DNA from: Rhizobacter sp.
GTDB lineage: Bacteria > Pseudomonadota > Gammaproteobacteria > Burkholderiales > Burkholderiaceae_C
Length of the DNA: 43,902 bases
Direction: 5' to 3'
NCBI GenBank assembly: GCA_025355745.1
Contig: JANXZA010000173.1
Span: 1-43,902 of the forward strand
In this document: piece by piece, positions 7,253 to 17,085 of the stretch
Layout: each line of letters opens with the position of its first letter
Position numbering within the stretch: the first letter of the stretch is position 1
Notes under the pieces: generated by a model
Databases searched by the model: none
What the model was told of the DNA's origin: nothing
The model's input: the letters and a program-made list of their open reading frames with translations, nothing else
Program-made: the position numbers and the translations under genes

Positions 7253-8953
7253 ATGCCATCTTCGACCATCGAGGCGGTCGTCGCCCCCGACGCCCTTGCC
7301 CTGCAGCGCCTGTACCACTGGGAGCGCAGCGCGCCGGGCCGGGTCATCCTGAGCCAGCCGCAGGGTGGCGGCGTGGTGCGCGACTTCACGTGGGCGCAGG
7401 TGCTGGACGAAACCCGCCGGATGGCCGCGCACCTGCAGAGCATGGGGTTTGCGCCGGGGTCGCGCATCGCCATCCTGTCGAAGAATTGTGCGCATTGGCT
7501 GATGGCCGACTTCGCGATCTGGATGGCCGGCTTCGTCTCGGTGCCGCTCTACCCGACGCTGGCGGCCGGCACGGTGCGCCAGATCCTGGAGCACAGCGAA
7601 GCAAAGCTGCTGTTCATCGGCAAGCTCGACGGCTGGGATGCCATGAAGCCCGGCGTGCCGGCCGGCCTGCCGTGCATCGGCACGCCGCTGGCACCGCCGA
7701 ACGACTTCACGGCGTGGGACGCGATCGTCAAGGCGACCGCGCCGCTCACCGGCGAGCCGGTGCGCGATGGCGCCGAGCTGGCCACCATCATGTACACCTC
7801 GGGCACGACCGGCAACCCAAAGGGCGTGATGCACAGCTTCGCGACCTTCGGCTGGTCGACCGCTGCGGCGTTGAAGCGCATTCCGTTGAACCACGAGGGC
7901 CGCATCCTGAGTTATCTGCCGCTGGCCCATGTGGCCGAGCGCACGATCGTCGAGCACTGCCTGCTGGCGAGCTCGATGCATGTGTTCTTCGCCGAGAGCC
8001 TGGAGACCTTCGCCGCCGACCTGCAACGCGCGCGCCCGACCGTGCTGTTCTCGGTGCCGCGGCTGTGGGTCAAGTTCCAGCAGGGCGTGAACGCGAAGAT
8101 GCCGCCCGAAAAACTCGCGCTGATGTTGAAGATCCCGATCCTGCGCGGCATCGTGCGCAAGAAAATCCTCACCGCGCTCGGCCTGCAGGACTGCACGTTC
8201 GCGGCCGGCGGCGCGGCGCCGATGCCGCCCGAATTGCTGCGCTGGTACGCCAGCCTCGGGCTGAGCATCGTCGAGGTCTACGGCATGACCGAGAACTGTG
8301 GCGTCTCGCACGCCACGCTGCCCGGCGTGCCACGCCCCGGCACCGTCGGCATGGCCTACGACGGCGTGCAAAGCCGCATCGACCCGGTGAGCGGCGAGAT
8401 CCAGATGAAGAGCCCCGGCGTGATGCTCGGCTACTACAAGGAACCGGCGCTGACGCAAGAGGCGACCACCGCCGACGGCTGGCTGCGCACCGGCGACAAG
8501 GGCCAGCTCGACGCCGAAGGCAATCTGCGCATCACCGGCCGCGTCAAAGACCTGTTCAAGACCAGCAAGGGCAAGTACGTGGCGCCCGCGCCGATCGAGG
8601 ACAAGCTGGTGATGAACGCCGCGGTCGAGGCCTGCGTCGTCACCGGCGCGAACCTGGGCCAGCCGCTGGGCATCGTGATGCTGAACGCCGACGCGGTCGC
8701 GAAGTCGCACGACGCCACCCAGCGCCAAGCACTCGAAGCCTCGCTCACGGCGCACCTGGCGGCCATCAACGCCACGCTCGACCCGCACGAACGGCTCGAC
8801 TGCCTGGTGGTCGTCAGCGAACCCTGGACGGTGGACAACGGCTTCATCACACCGACCTTCAAGATCAAGCGCAACCGCATCGAAGAGGTCTACGGCGCGA
8901 TGTTCGAAGGCTGGGAGGGCGCGCGCCGGCCGGTGGTCTGGTACCCGAGCTGA
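7253..8953 (+). CDS. AMP-dependent acyl-CoA synthetase (long-chain type)
   Basis: A 566-residue member of the ANL superfamily. It activates a carboxylic acid with ATP to an acyl-adenylate and then the CoA thioester. Motifs are YTSGTTGNPKGVMHS (P-loop, about 181-195), EVYGMTENCG (A5 region), DGWLRTGDKG and ITGRVKDLFKTSKGKYVAP (hinge), and the C-terminal lysine region TFKIKRNRIEEVYG. The layout resembles FadD15/FAA-type long-chain enzymes rather than acetyl-CoA synthetase. AAGGAA precedes the ATG at suitable spacing. It stands alone and is flanked on both sides by the inverted-repeat element. The precise acid substrate cannot be fixed. Confidence 0.9.
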   Translation: MPSSTIEAVVAPDALALQRLYHWERSAPGRVILSQPQGGGVVRDFTWAQVLDETRRMAAHLQSMGFAPGSRIAILSKNCAHWLMADFAIWMAGFVSVPLYPTLAAGTVRQILEHSEAKLLFIGKLDGWDAMKPGVPAGLPCIGTPLAPPNDFTAWDAIVKATAPLTGEPVRDGAELATIMYTSGTTGNPKGVMHSFATFGWSTAAALKRIPLNHEGRILSYLPLAHVAERTIVEHCLLASSMHVFFAESLETFAADLQRARPTVLFSVPRLWVKFQQGVNAKMPPEKLALMLKIPILRGIVRKKILTALGLQDCTFAAGGAAPMPPELLRWYASLGLSIVEVYGMTENCGVSHATLPGVPRPGTVGMAYDGVQSRIDPVSGEIQMKSPGVMLGYYKEPALTQEATTADGWLRTGDKGQLDAEGNLRITGRVKDLFKTSKGKYVAPAPIEDKLVMNAAVEACVVTGANLGQPLGIVMLNADAVAKSHDATQRQALEASLTAHLAAINATLDPHERLDCLVVVSEPWTVDNGFITPTFKIKRNRIEEVYGAMFEGWEGARRPVVWYPS

Positions 8954-8986
8954 GAGGCTGTCGAGGCGCATTGAATGCACAAGACC

Positions 8987-9094
8987 ACTCACCACCGCAG
9001 AGACGCAGAGAACGCAGAGTTCAAAAGAGTGAATGGTTTTTTCTGTGTTCCTCTGCGTTCCTCGGCGTACCTCTGCGCCTCTGCGGTGGTGAGT
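8987..9094. repeat. Dispersed inverted-repeat element, copy 2
   Basis: The left arm begins ACTCACCACCGCAGAGACGC (from 8987) and the right arm is the complement ending CTCTGCGGTGGTGAGT (to 9094). The arms are less symmetric than copy 1, with about 10 bp more on the right, and the centre is T-rich (GGTTTTTTCTG). It lies between the acyl-CoA synthetase and the glycosyltransferase gene. Confidence 0.85.
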
Positions 9095-9186
9095 TTGGGG
9101 TTCTGGGCCTGCCGCCCCGATCCAACGCTCAGGCGCTGAGCCCGCGCGGCGCGGCGTAAAGTCGCGGCATCGAAAACAAGCTGCCC

Positions 9187-10227
9187 ATGACCGAACCGCC
9201 CCGCCCGTCCCGCCCTGCCATCAGTTGCGTGGTGCCGGCCTTCAACGAAGCCGCCAACCTGGCGCCGCTGCTCACCGGGCTAACGGCGCAACTCGCGGTA
9301 CTGAGCGAGCGCTGGGAGATCATCGTCATCGACGATGGCAGCGTTGACGCCACACCGGCCACCATCGCGCCGTGGCTCAGCCGGCCCGGCGTGCGCTATG
9401 TGCGGCTGTCGCGCAACTTTGGCAAGGAAGCGGCGCTCACCGCCGGCATCGACCGCGCCGATGGCGAGGTGGTGCTGCTGATGGACGCCGACCTGCAACA
9501 CCCGGCGTCGCTGGTGCCCGAGATGCTCGCCGCCTGGGTGCGCGGTGCCGACATGGTGTGCGCGGCGCGCGCCTCGCGCGCCGACGAAACCTGGGCCAAG
9601 CGGCTGGGCACCGCGATCTTCTATGCCCTCGTGAACCGCAACGCGGCGGTGCCGATCCCGGTCGATGCGGGCGACTTCCGGCTGATGGACCGCAAGGTCG
9701 TCGATGCGCTCAAGTCGTTGCCCGAGCGGAACCGCTTCATGAAGGGCCTGTACGCCTGGGTCGGGTTCCGCAACGAGATCATTCCGTACGTGCCGGCCGA
9801 GCGCCACGCCGGCACCACCAGCTTCTCGATGCGGCGTCTGGCGCGGCTCGCGTTCACCGGCGTCACCGCGTTCACCAACGCGCCGCTGCGGCTGTGGAGC
9901 GGCGTCGGCGTGTTGATCGCGCTGGGTGCCATCGGCCTGGGTTTCTGGTTCATCTTCGAGTACTTCGTGTTCGGCAACAACGTGCCCGGCTGGGCCACTT
10001 TGGTGACCAGCGTGATGTTCTTCAGCGGCGTGCAACTGCTGTCGATCGGCATCCTGGGTGAATACGTCGGGCGCATCTTCGACGAGGTCAAGCAGCGGCC
10101 GGTGTACGTGGTCGGCAGCGAGGCCGGCCGGGGTGCCATCTCGGGCATGACCGCTGGCATGACGGCTGCCATGGCCGCTGCCCCGACCGCTGCTGCGATG
10201 GCCGCGCCCGGCAAACCGCCGGCATGA
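9187..10227 (+). CDS. GtrB/ArnC-like polyprenyl-phosphate glycosyltransferase
   Basis: A 346-residue GT2 enzyme. The catalytic half starts ISCVVPAFNEAANL, with nucleotide-binding DDGS (about 49-52), SRNFGKEAALTAGI, and metal-binding DADLQHP (about 100-106), then DFRLMDRKVVDAL. Two C-terminal membrane segments follow (about 238-260 and 270-295), ending LSIGILGEYVGRIFDEVKQRPVY. This is the layout of enzymes that load a sugar onto undecaprenyl phosphate. The tail is Met/Ala/Thr low complexity. The stop overlaps the next ATG (ATGA), so it is translationally coupled to the deacetylase. With the nearby GtrA- and ArnT-like genes it suggests lipid A or O-antigen sugar modification. The sugar nucleotide is probably UDP-HexNAc, which is inference. 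Confidence 0.88.
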   Translation: MTEPPRPSRPAISCVVPAFNEAANLAPLLTGLTAQLAVLSERWEIIVIDDGSVDATPATIAPWLSRPGVRYVRLSRNFGKEAALTAGIDRADGEVVLLMDADLQHPASLVPEMLAAWVRGADMVCAARASRADETWAKRLGTAIFYALVNRNAAVPIPVDAGDFRLMDRKVVDALKSLPERNRFMKGLYAWVGFRNEIIPYVPAERHAGTTSFSMRRLARLAFTGVTAFTNAPLRLWSGVGVLIALGAIGLGFWFIFEYFVFGNNVPGWATLVTSVMFFSGVQLLSIGILGEYVGRIFDEVKQRPVYVVGSEAGRGAISGMTAGMTAAMAAAPTAAAMAAPGKPPA

Positions 10228-11075
10228 CGGCGCCGCGCGTGCTCGCGGTCTGCGCTGATGACTTCGGCCTGTCGCCCGGCATCTCCGCCGGCATCGTGCG
10301 GCTGGCTCACACGGGCCGGCTGACGGCGATCTCGTGCCTGACCAACGGTGCCGGGTGGGCCAGCGCCGTGCCCTTGCTGAACGGCCTGCCGGCGAGCGTC
10401 GACGTCGGCCTGCACCTCAACTTCACCGAAGGCCGGCCGCTCAGCCCGAGGCTGGCGAAACGCTGGCCGCAGTTCCCGCCGCTGCCGCTGCTGATCGCCC
10501 GCGCTCACCTCGGCGTGTTGCCGCGTGGCGCCCTGCGCAACGAGGCGCACGCGCAGCTCGCGGCCTTCATGCGGGCGCATGGCAGCGCGCCGGCGTTCAT
10601 CGACGGCCACCAGCATGTGCACCACCTGCCCGGGCTGCGCGACCTGATCCTCGACATGCTCGAGCACGTCCAGCCGCTGCCGGCGATGCGCAGCACCGGG
10701 CGCGTGCTCGGCCCGGGTTTTGGCGTCAAGCGCGCACTGATCGAGCGCACCGGCGGGCGCGCACTGGCCGGCGAGCTGGCGCGGCGCGAGATCGCGCACA
10801 ACCCGGCGCTGCTCGGCGCCTACGACTTCACCGAGCCCGACTACCGGGCGCTGATGCAGGGCTGGCTGGCTGCGCTGCCGGCCGAAGGCGGGCTGCTGTT
10901 CTGCCACCCGGGCGATGCGTCAGACGCTGCCGCGCCAGACCCGATCGCCGCCGCGCGGCTGCGTGAATCGGCCTACCTCGGCAGTGCGGCGTTCCCGCAA
11001 GACCTGGCGGCGGCGGGCGTGCAACTCGGCCGCGTCTGGTCCGTGCCGCTCATCGAAACGTCCAGACCCGGTTGA
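10224..11075 (+). CDS. ChbG/HpnK (YdjC) family carbohydrate deacetylase, NaxD-like
   Basis: A 283-residue YdjC-family metal-dependent deacetylase. Metal and catalytic motifs are ADDFG (D12/D13), GLHLN (H64), and the cluster DGHQHVHHLPGL with D127, H129 and H133. A late HPGD motif (LLFCHPGD) completes the signature. The family removes acetyl groups from amino sugars. The ATG overlaps the glycosyltransferase stop by 4 bp. In Francisella, NaxD of this family deacetylates an undecaprenyl-phosphate-linked HexNAc before ArnT-type transfer to lipid A. The identical neighbourhood here makes that the favoured role, over chitooligosaccharide or hopanoid substrates. The end overlaps the convergent GtrA-like gene by 26 bp. 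Confidence 0.85.
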   Translation: MTAPRVLAVCADDFGLSPGISAGIVRLAHTGRLTAISCLTNGAGWASAVPLLNGLPASVDVGLHLNFTEGRPLSPRLAKRWPQFPPLPLLIARAHLGVLPRGALRNEAHAQLAAFMRAHGSAPAFIDGHQHVHHLPGLRDLILDMLEHVQPLPAMRSTGRVLGPGFGVKRALIERTGGRALAGELARREIAHNPALLGAYDFTEPDYRALMQGWLAALPAEGGLLFCHPGDASDAAAPDPIAAARLRESAYLGSAAFPQDLAAAGVQLGRVWSVPLIETSRPG

Positions 11076-11457
11076 CCGCGAACGTGATCGCGAGGCTGGT
11101 CAAGGTGGCCAGCACTTGCGCGATCAGGTAGTGAACGCCGAGCCGTACGCCGAGCGCCACGATCGCCATGCCGAGCAGCGCCCCCAGCAACGCCGTGGCC
11201 TGGAAGCGCGGCCACGACGCGGCCACCGCGCCGCGGTGCGCGAACGTGAACCAGCGGTTGCCGAGGTAGGCCACCTGCGCACCGACCACCGCGCCGAAAC
11301 CCGAGGCCGCGAACGCCGGCCAGTGGCCGCGCTCGACGCACCCCACGAGCACGCCGTAGTGCACGGCGGTGGCGATCGCGCCGACCGCGCTGTAGCGCAC
11401 GAACGCGGCGGCGGGCCTCAACGCGGCGCCGCCGGTGTCGCCGGCACGACTTGGCAT
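11050..11457 (-). CDS. GtrA-like membrane protein
   Basis: A 135-residue GtrA/DPMS3-type protein with four predicted membrane helices and the family landmarks FVRYSAVGAIATAVHYGVL, QVAYLGNRWFTFAHR and the ending TFAVNRVWTFR. Members are thought to flip or help present polyprenyl-phosphate sugars. The ATG at 11457 lies 40 bp inside the end of the ArnT-like gene, indicating coupling. Longer frames upstream are shadows of that gene. It is placed to move the Und-P-sugar made by the convergent glycosyltransferase/deacetylase pair to the periplasm. Confidence 0.85.
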   Translation of the reverse strand: MPSRAGDTGGAALRPAAAFVRYSAVGAIATAVHYGVLVGCVERGHWPAFAASGFGAVVGAQVAYLGNRWFTFAHRGAVAASWPRFQATALLGALLGMAIVALGVRLGVHYLIAQVLATLTSLAITFAVNRVWTFR

Positions 11458-13010
11458 GGGCGCCCCGGCACGCGCCAGAGCTCGGTGTTCGCATCGGCGT
11501 AGACGCGCTTCGCGCCGGGTAGGCTCAGTACCCGAGGTGCATATTGCGGCTTGATCACGAACCAGGCTGCGGCGTTGCTGCACGGCAGGCTCCCGAGCCG
11601 CTCCAGCGGCCACAGCACGGCTTGGCCGCTGACCGGGGCGAAGCGGGCCGCGTCGAACAGTTCCTTGCGCCAGTTGTCGCGCTTTGGCAGGTCAGGGTCC
11701 GACCAGGTGCTGGCGATCAGCACGGGCTGCTTCAGGTTGGCGTAGAACGGCACGTCGTACAGGTATTCATCGACCATCACGACCCGGTCGTCCGGGGCGC
11801 GCTGCAACTGTGCGGCCAGCACCTCGGCCGCCGCACGGTTCGAGTGCGGCGCCTTCCAGGTCAGCCCCGCCACGCCGACGCCGCAGAGCAGCACGGCCGT
11901 CGCCAGCGATGCGCGCCACGCGGTTCCGATGCGCGAGGCAGGAGCGGGGCGCAGCGCGATGCCCCACGCCAGCAGCGCGCACCACGGCGCCAGCGCCGGC
12001 AGCGCATAACCGACCAGCTTCGAGCTTGGCAGCGAGAAGAAGCCCAGCACCGCCAGCCCCCACCAGACGTACAGGCCGAGCGTGGCGCGCTGCGCCGGGT
12101 CGTGGCGCAGCGGCAGCAGGCGGCGTGCAGCGGCCGACAGCCACAGGCTCCAGGGCAAGGTCAGCAGCGGCATGACGAGGGCGAAGAACCAGAACGGCCG
12201 CACGTTGTTGAAGCTCGCCTGGGCGAAGCGGCGGAAGTGCTGCTCGATAAAAAAGTAATCGAAGAACCCCGGGTAACGAAGTTGAACCGCCACGAACCAC
12301 GGCGCCGCGACGGCCAGGAACGCCAGCGGCCCGAGCGGGTGCAGCAGCCCTAGCGTCTGCCGCCAGCGCCCCTGCGCCAGCAGCCACGGCCCGATCACCA
12401 GGGCCGGCAGCACGATGCCGATCAGCCCTTTCGCCAGCACCGCCAGCGCGCACGCCACCCAGCCGGCGGCGAGCCAGCCGGTGTGCACGCGCGGCGGCGC
12501 GTCGACGGCGCGGGCGATGCACAGCACGGCCAGCGTGATGAGCCCGGCGACCAGCATGTCGTGGTTCGCGTACTGGCCGCCGAAGAAGAAGAACGGCGAC
12601 GTCGCCAGCACCACCAGCGCGATGCGCGCGATGCGCGCGCCATGCCAGCGCCGCAGCGCCAGGTACAAGGCTGCGCCCATCGCCCACGCGCCAAGCAGCG
12701 GTGCGACCCGCGCTGCGAACGGCGTGGTGCCGAAGAGCTGCATCGCCGCCATGTCGAGCCAGTACATCAGCGGCGGCTTGTGGAAGAACGGCAAGCCGTT
12801 CAGCGTCGGCACGAACCACGAGTCGGGCGCCGCGCCGACGAGCATCTCGCGCGCGACGTTGGCGTAGCGGCCTTCGTCCGGCAGCAGAAGCGGGCGCAGG
12901 CCGAGCGTGGCCAGCAGCCACAGCGTCAGCGCGGCCAGCAGCCAGCGCGGCGAATCGAGGCGTTGCGCCCAGAGCGATGAGGTGGGCGTGGGTGGGGGTA
13001 GGGGCGGCAC
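11418..13010 (-). CDS. ArnT-like glycosyltransferase (GT83/PMT family)
   Basis: A 530-residue polytopic membrane protein. The N-terminus is PRWLLAALTLWLLATLGLRP, then LLPDEGRYANVAREML with the acidic pair D45/E46 on the first periplasmic loop, the usual catalytic region of ArnT/PMT enzymes. FHKPPLMYWLDM and about a dozen hydrophobic helices follow, ending in a soluble C-terminal domain (VVMVDEYLYDVPFYANL). ArnT enzymes move an amino sugar from undecaprenyl phosphate to lipid A phosphate in the periplasm. The start is GTG at 13010, with a possible -10 TCTAAT at 13042-13037. It is coupled by overlap to the GtrA-like gene. The sugar here is probably GlcN or GalN rather than Ara4N, because no arn genes are present in the window. 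Confidence 0.87.
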   Translation of the reverse strand: MPPLPPPTPTSSLWAQRLDSPRWLLAALTLWLLATLGLRPLLLPDEGRYANVAREMLVGAAPDSWFVPTLNGLPFFHKPPLMYWLDMAAMQLFGTTPFAARVAPLLGAWAMGAALYLALRRWHGARIARIALVVLATSPFFFFGGQYANHDMLVAGLITLAVLCIARAVDAPPRVHTGWLAAGWVACALAVLAKGLIGIVLPALVIGPWLLAQGRWRQTLGLLHPLGPLAFLAVAAPWFVAVQLRYPGFFDYFFIEQHFRRFAQASFNNVRPFWFFALVMPLLTLPWSLWLSAAARRLLPLRHDPAQRATLGLYVWWGLAVLGFFSLPSSKLVGYALPALAPWCALLAWGIALRPAPASRIGTAWRASLATAVLLCGVGVAGLTWKAPHSNRAAAEVLAAQLQRAPDDRVVMVDEYLYDVPFYANLKQPVLIASTWSDPDLPKRDNWRKELFDAARFAPVSGQAVLWPLERLGSLPCSNAAAWFVIKPQYAPRVLSLPGAKRVYADANTELWRVPGRPCQVVPATPAAPR

Positions 13011-13131
13011 GGCTGGGGAAGAGCGTCAGGCGAGGCATTAGACCATCCGGCCCCGCGCCGCCGGTGACGCGCTGCGAGGGCCAAGGTCGGGGGCCAAGGT
13101 GGGGGCCGGCGCAGGGGTATCGCGGCGCGCT

Positions 13132-13137
13132 TAGCAT
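13132..13137 (+). promoter_or_regulatory. Possible -10 box, leaderless start for the Lon-domain gene
   Basis: TAGCAT ends 6 nt before the ATG at 13144, so transcription would begin at or next to the start codon. No good -35 is visible. Confidence 0.35.
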
Positions 13138-13143
13138 CTTCCG

Positions 13144-13827
13144 ATGGATGCTTCCCAGCCCACCTTGTTGCGCTTGCCTCTGTTCCCGCTCGGCTCGGTG
13201 CTGTACCCCGGCGGCTTGCTGCCGATGCAGATTTTCGAGGTGCGCTACCTCGACATGATCCGCCGCTGCCACGAAGCCGGCGAGCCCTTCGGCGTGGTCT
13301 GCCTGAGCCAGGGCCGCGAGGTTCGCCAGCGCGAATCCAGGGGCCCGACGGCCGGCGACGGCTTCGCCGCCGAGGCCTTCTTCCCGCTCGGCACGCTGGC
13401 GCGCATCGACGAGCTGCATCGCCCCGGCCCCGGCTTGATGCTGATCCGCTGCACCGGTACGCAGCGCTTTCGCGTCGAGCGCAGCGAGCAGCAAAGATTC
13501 GGCTTGTGGGTCGGCGATGTCGAACTGCTGCCCGATGACGCCGTCGTTCCGGTGCCCGCCGACCTGGCCTTCACATGCGAGGCGCTGCAGGCGCTGGTGC
13601 GCAACATCGAGCACAGCATCGAGCTGAGCAGCGAGGCCGGCGCCGAGGTGCCGATCCTCAAGCCCTATCGCTGGGACGACTGCGGCTGGCTCGCCAACCG
13701 CTGGTGCGAGATGCTGCCGCTGAACCCGGCTCTGAAGCACCGCTTCATGGCGCTCGACAGCCCGGTGCTGCGCCTCGAACTGGTGGCCGACACCCTGGGG
13801 CAGATGGGCTTCGCGCTGCCGCGCTGA
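13144..13827 (+). CDS. Lon N-terminal (substrate-binding) domain protein
   Basis: A 227-residue stand-alone LON_substr_bdg domain protein. The opening RLPLFPLGSVLYPGGLLPMQIFEVRYLDMI is the family hallmark (split here only for description), then FGVVCLSQG, LGTLARIDEL and LIRCTGTQRFRV. It lacks the ATPase and protease domains of Lon. Such short proteins are widespread in proteobacteria and their role is not settled, though substrate recognition or chaperoning is often assumed. It is not obviously in an operon; the aldo/keto reductase follows 69 bp later on the same strand. Confidence 0.87.
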   Translation: MDASQPTLLRLPLFPLGSVLYPGGLLPMQIFEVRYLDMIRRCHEAGEPFGVVCLSQGREVRQRESRGPTAGDGFAAEAFFPLGTLARIDELHRPGPGLMLIRCTGTQRFRVERSEQQRFGLWVGDVELLPDDAVVPVPADLAFTCEALQALVRNIEHSIELSSEAGAEVPILKPYRWDDCGWLANRWCEMLPLNPALKHRFMALDSPVLRLELVADTLGQMGFALPR

Positions 13828-13896
13828 GCGCCTCGCGGATTCGCCCTGGGGTAAGGTGCGGCCTTGCCATCCCTGCGGCCAAAGGACGATCCGACC

Positions 13897-14901
<1,005 letters not shown>

Positions 14902-14936
14902 GCGAGGGGGCGTGGGCGGGTGCGACGGCATAAGCG

Positions 14937-16139
14937 ATGGCGACGCGCCGCCACGACCTCGACTGGCTGCGCATCGCCGCCTTTGCGTTGCTGATCGGCT
15001 ACCACGTCGGCATGCTGTACGTGCCCTGGGCCTTCCATGTGAAGAGCGCCTACCGGGGCGGGCCGTGGCTGACCGGGTTGATGCTGGCGCTGAACCCGTG
15101 GCGGCTGTCGCTGCTGTTCGTGATCTCCGGCGCGGCCACGGCCTTCATGGTGGCGCAGGCCGGCGAGCGTGGAAGCGGGCTCGGTAGAGAGCGTGGCGCG
15201 CTGGCCCGCGAGCGCACGCGGCGGCTGCTCATTCCGCTGCTGTTCGGCATGCTGATCGTGGTCGTGCCGCAGGTCTATTTCGAGGTCGTCGAGCGCAGCG
15301 GCTATTCCGGCAGCCTGCTTCAGTTCTGGGGCCGCTACCTGAGCCTCGATCAAAGCTTTCGTACGCCGATCCCGACCTGGAACCACCTCTGGTTCGTCGC
15401 CTACCTGCTGGTCTACACCTTGATCGTGCTGGCGCTTGCGCCGCGTGCCGGCCTGCCGCTCAGTTCACCTGTTAGCCCGCCGTCCCGCGCCGTGCTTGCG
15501 GCGTTGTTGATTGGCCCCTGGTTTGCGCTGTGGGTGATTCGCTCCACGCTCTTCCCGCGCTTCGGCAGCAACCACGCGATGGTCGCCGACTGGTACAACC
15601 ACGCGCAGTACGTCGGCATGTTCGTGTTCGGTTACGTGATCGCGCGCCGGCCGGCGCTGTGGCTGGCGATCGACCGTCTGCGCTGGCCGGCGCTGGGGCT
15701 CGCGGTGGCGGGTGCAGCCGTCTTTCTGCCGCCTTCGCTCGGGTTCGGCGGCCCGCTGTGGGCCGAGCGCGCAGGACGCGAGGCGCTGGCCTGGGGCGCG
15801 GTGCTGGCGGCACTCGGCTTCGCCCAGCGCCACCTGAACCACGACCACCGCTGGCGCGCCTACCTCGTCGAGGTGATCTTCGCGTACTACATCGTCCACC
15901 AGACCGTGCTGATCGCACTGGCGGCGTGGCTCAAACCGCTGCAATTGGGCGGTGCGACGGAAGCGACGCTGATCGTCGGCGGCACCGTGATCACCTGTGT
16001 GGTCACGGCCGAAGTGGCGCGGCGGGTGCGCTGGCTGCGCCCGCTGTTCGGGTTCCGGACGCTGGGCGCGAAGCTCAGTCCACCTTCGCCCCCGACACCT
16101 TCACCACCTGCGCCCACTTCTTCGTCTCGGCCGCGATGA
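14937..16139 (+). CDS. Acyltransferase-3 family membrane protein
   Basis: A 400-residue integral membrane protein of the acyltransferase-3 (OafA/MdoC-like) family. The start [20 protein letters not shown] carries the conserved Asp-Trp-Leu-Arg and the helix-1 His. [14 protein letters not shown] and a WHLWF-like [10 protein letters not shown] segment follow, with about ten hydrophobic helices. Members O-acylate surface glycans, osmoregulated glucans or lipids. The Ser/Pro-rich C-terminal tail exists only because the ORF runs 65 bp into the convergent Bug gene. The target glycan is unknown. It follows the aldo/keto reductase by 35 bp, possibly as an operon. Confidence 0.83.
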   Translation: MATRRHDLDWLRIAAFALLIGYHVGMLYVPWAFHVKSAYRGGPWLTGLMLALNPWRLSLLFVISGAATAFMVAQAGERGSGLGRERGALARERTRRLLIPLLFGMLIVVVPQVYFEVVERSGYSGSLLQFWGRYLSLDQSFRTPIPTWNHLWFVAYLLVYTLIVLALAPRAGLPLSSPVSPPSRAVLAALLIGPWFALWVIRSTLFPRFGSNHAMVADWYNHAQYVGMFVFGYVIARRPALWLAIDRLRWPALGLAVAGAAVFLPPSLGFGGPLWAERAGREALAWGAVLAALGFAQRHLNHDHRWRAYLVEVIFAYYIVHQTVLIALAAWLKPLQLGGATEATLIVGGTVITCVVTAEVARRVRWLRPLFGFRTLGAKLSPPSPPTPSPPAPTSSSRPR

Positions 16140-17085
16140 ACTTCACGAACTCGGCGCTCGGCTGGCCGCCGGGGATCGCGCCTTGCGCCAGCAGCCGCTC
16201 CTTGAACGCCGGCGCCTGAAAGGCCTTCGCGGTCTCTTGCTGGATGCGGTTGACGATTTCGGCTGGCGTGCCGGCGGGGGCGAACAGGCCGAACCACGAA
16301 CTCGCGTCGAAGCCCTTCACCGGACCGGCCTCGGCAATGGTCGGCAGCTCGGGCAGGGCCGCGCTGCGCTGCGCGCTGGTCACGGCCAATGCTTTCAGCT
16401 TGCCGCCCTTGATCTGCGGCAGGGCCGAGGGCAGGTTGTCGAACATCAGGTCCATGGTGCCGCCCATCAGGTCGAGCAGCGCCGGGCCCGAGCCGCGGTA
16501 CGGGAAGTGCAGCATGAAGGTGCCGGTCATGGCCTTGAACAGCTCGCCGCTCAGGTGGATCGACGTGCCGTTGCCGCTCGACGCCATGTTCAGCTTGCCG
16601 GGGTTGGCCTTCGCGTAGCGGATCAGGTCGGCGACGTTGTTGATGCCGTAGGCCTGCGCCTTCGCCGGGTTCATCACCAGCACGTTGGGCACGCCGGCCA
16701 CCAGCACGATCGGGGTGAAATCGCGCACCGGGTCGAACGCCATCTTCGGGTACAGCGCGGCGTTGATCGCGTGCGTGCCGACCGTGCCCATCAGCAGGTT
16801 GTAGCCGTCGGGCGCCGACTTGGCGATCGCGTCGGCTCCCAGGTTGCCACCGGCACCGGGCTTGTTGTCGATGATGAAGGTCTGGCCGAAGGCCTTGCCG
16901 AGTTCGGGTGCCAGCGCCCGCGCCAGGATGTCGGTGGTGCCGGCCGGTGCGAACGGCACGACGATGCGCACCGGCTTGTTCGGCCAGCCAGCCTGCGCCA
17001 ATAGCGTGGCCGGGAAGAAGCCGATCGGCAGGGCGAGCGTGCCGGCGCTGGCAAGCAGGTGGCGACGACGAAGAAGAGTGGACAT
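16075..17085 (-). CDS. Bug (TctC) family periplasmic solute-binding protein
   Basis: A 336-residue tripartite tricarboxylate transporter receptor-like protein. The N-terminus [20 protein letters not shown] is a signal peptide with a twin-arginine-like RRR start. The mature part begins [20 protein letters not shown], the usual Bug opening, with [32 protein letters not shown] and [20 protein letters not shown] later. Members bind small carboxylates or amides with high affinity. Most, like this one, are orphans without adjacent TctA/TctB membrane genes. The ATG at 17085 is chosen because the signal peptide starts there. The 3' end overlaps the convergent acyltransferase gene. Confidence 0.9.
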   Translation of the reverse strand: MSTLLRRRHLLASAGTLALPIGFFPATLLAQAGWPNKPVRIVVPFAPAGTTDILARALAPELGKAFGQTFIIDNKPGAGGNLGADAIAKSAPDGYNLLMGTVGTHAINAALYPKMAFDPVRDFTPIVLVAGVPNVLVMNPAKAQAYGINNVADLIRYAKANPGKLNMASSGNGTSIHLSGELFKAMTGTFMLHFPYRGSGPALLDLMGGTMDLMFDNLPSALPQIKGGKLKALAVTSAQRSAALPELPTIAEAGPVKGFDASSWFGLFAPAGTPAEIVNRIQQETAKAFQAPAFKERLLAQGAIPGGQPSAEFVKFIAAETKKWAQVVKVSGAKVD

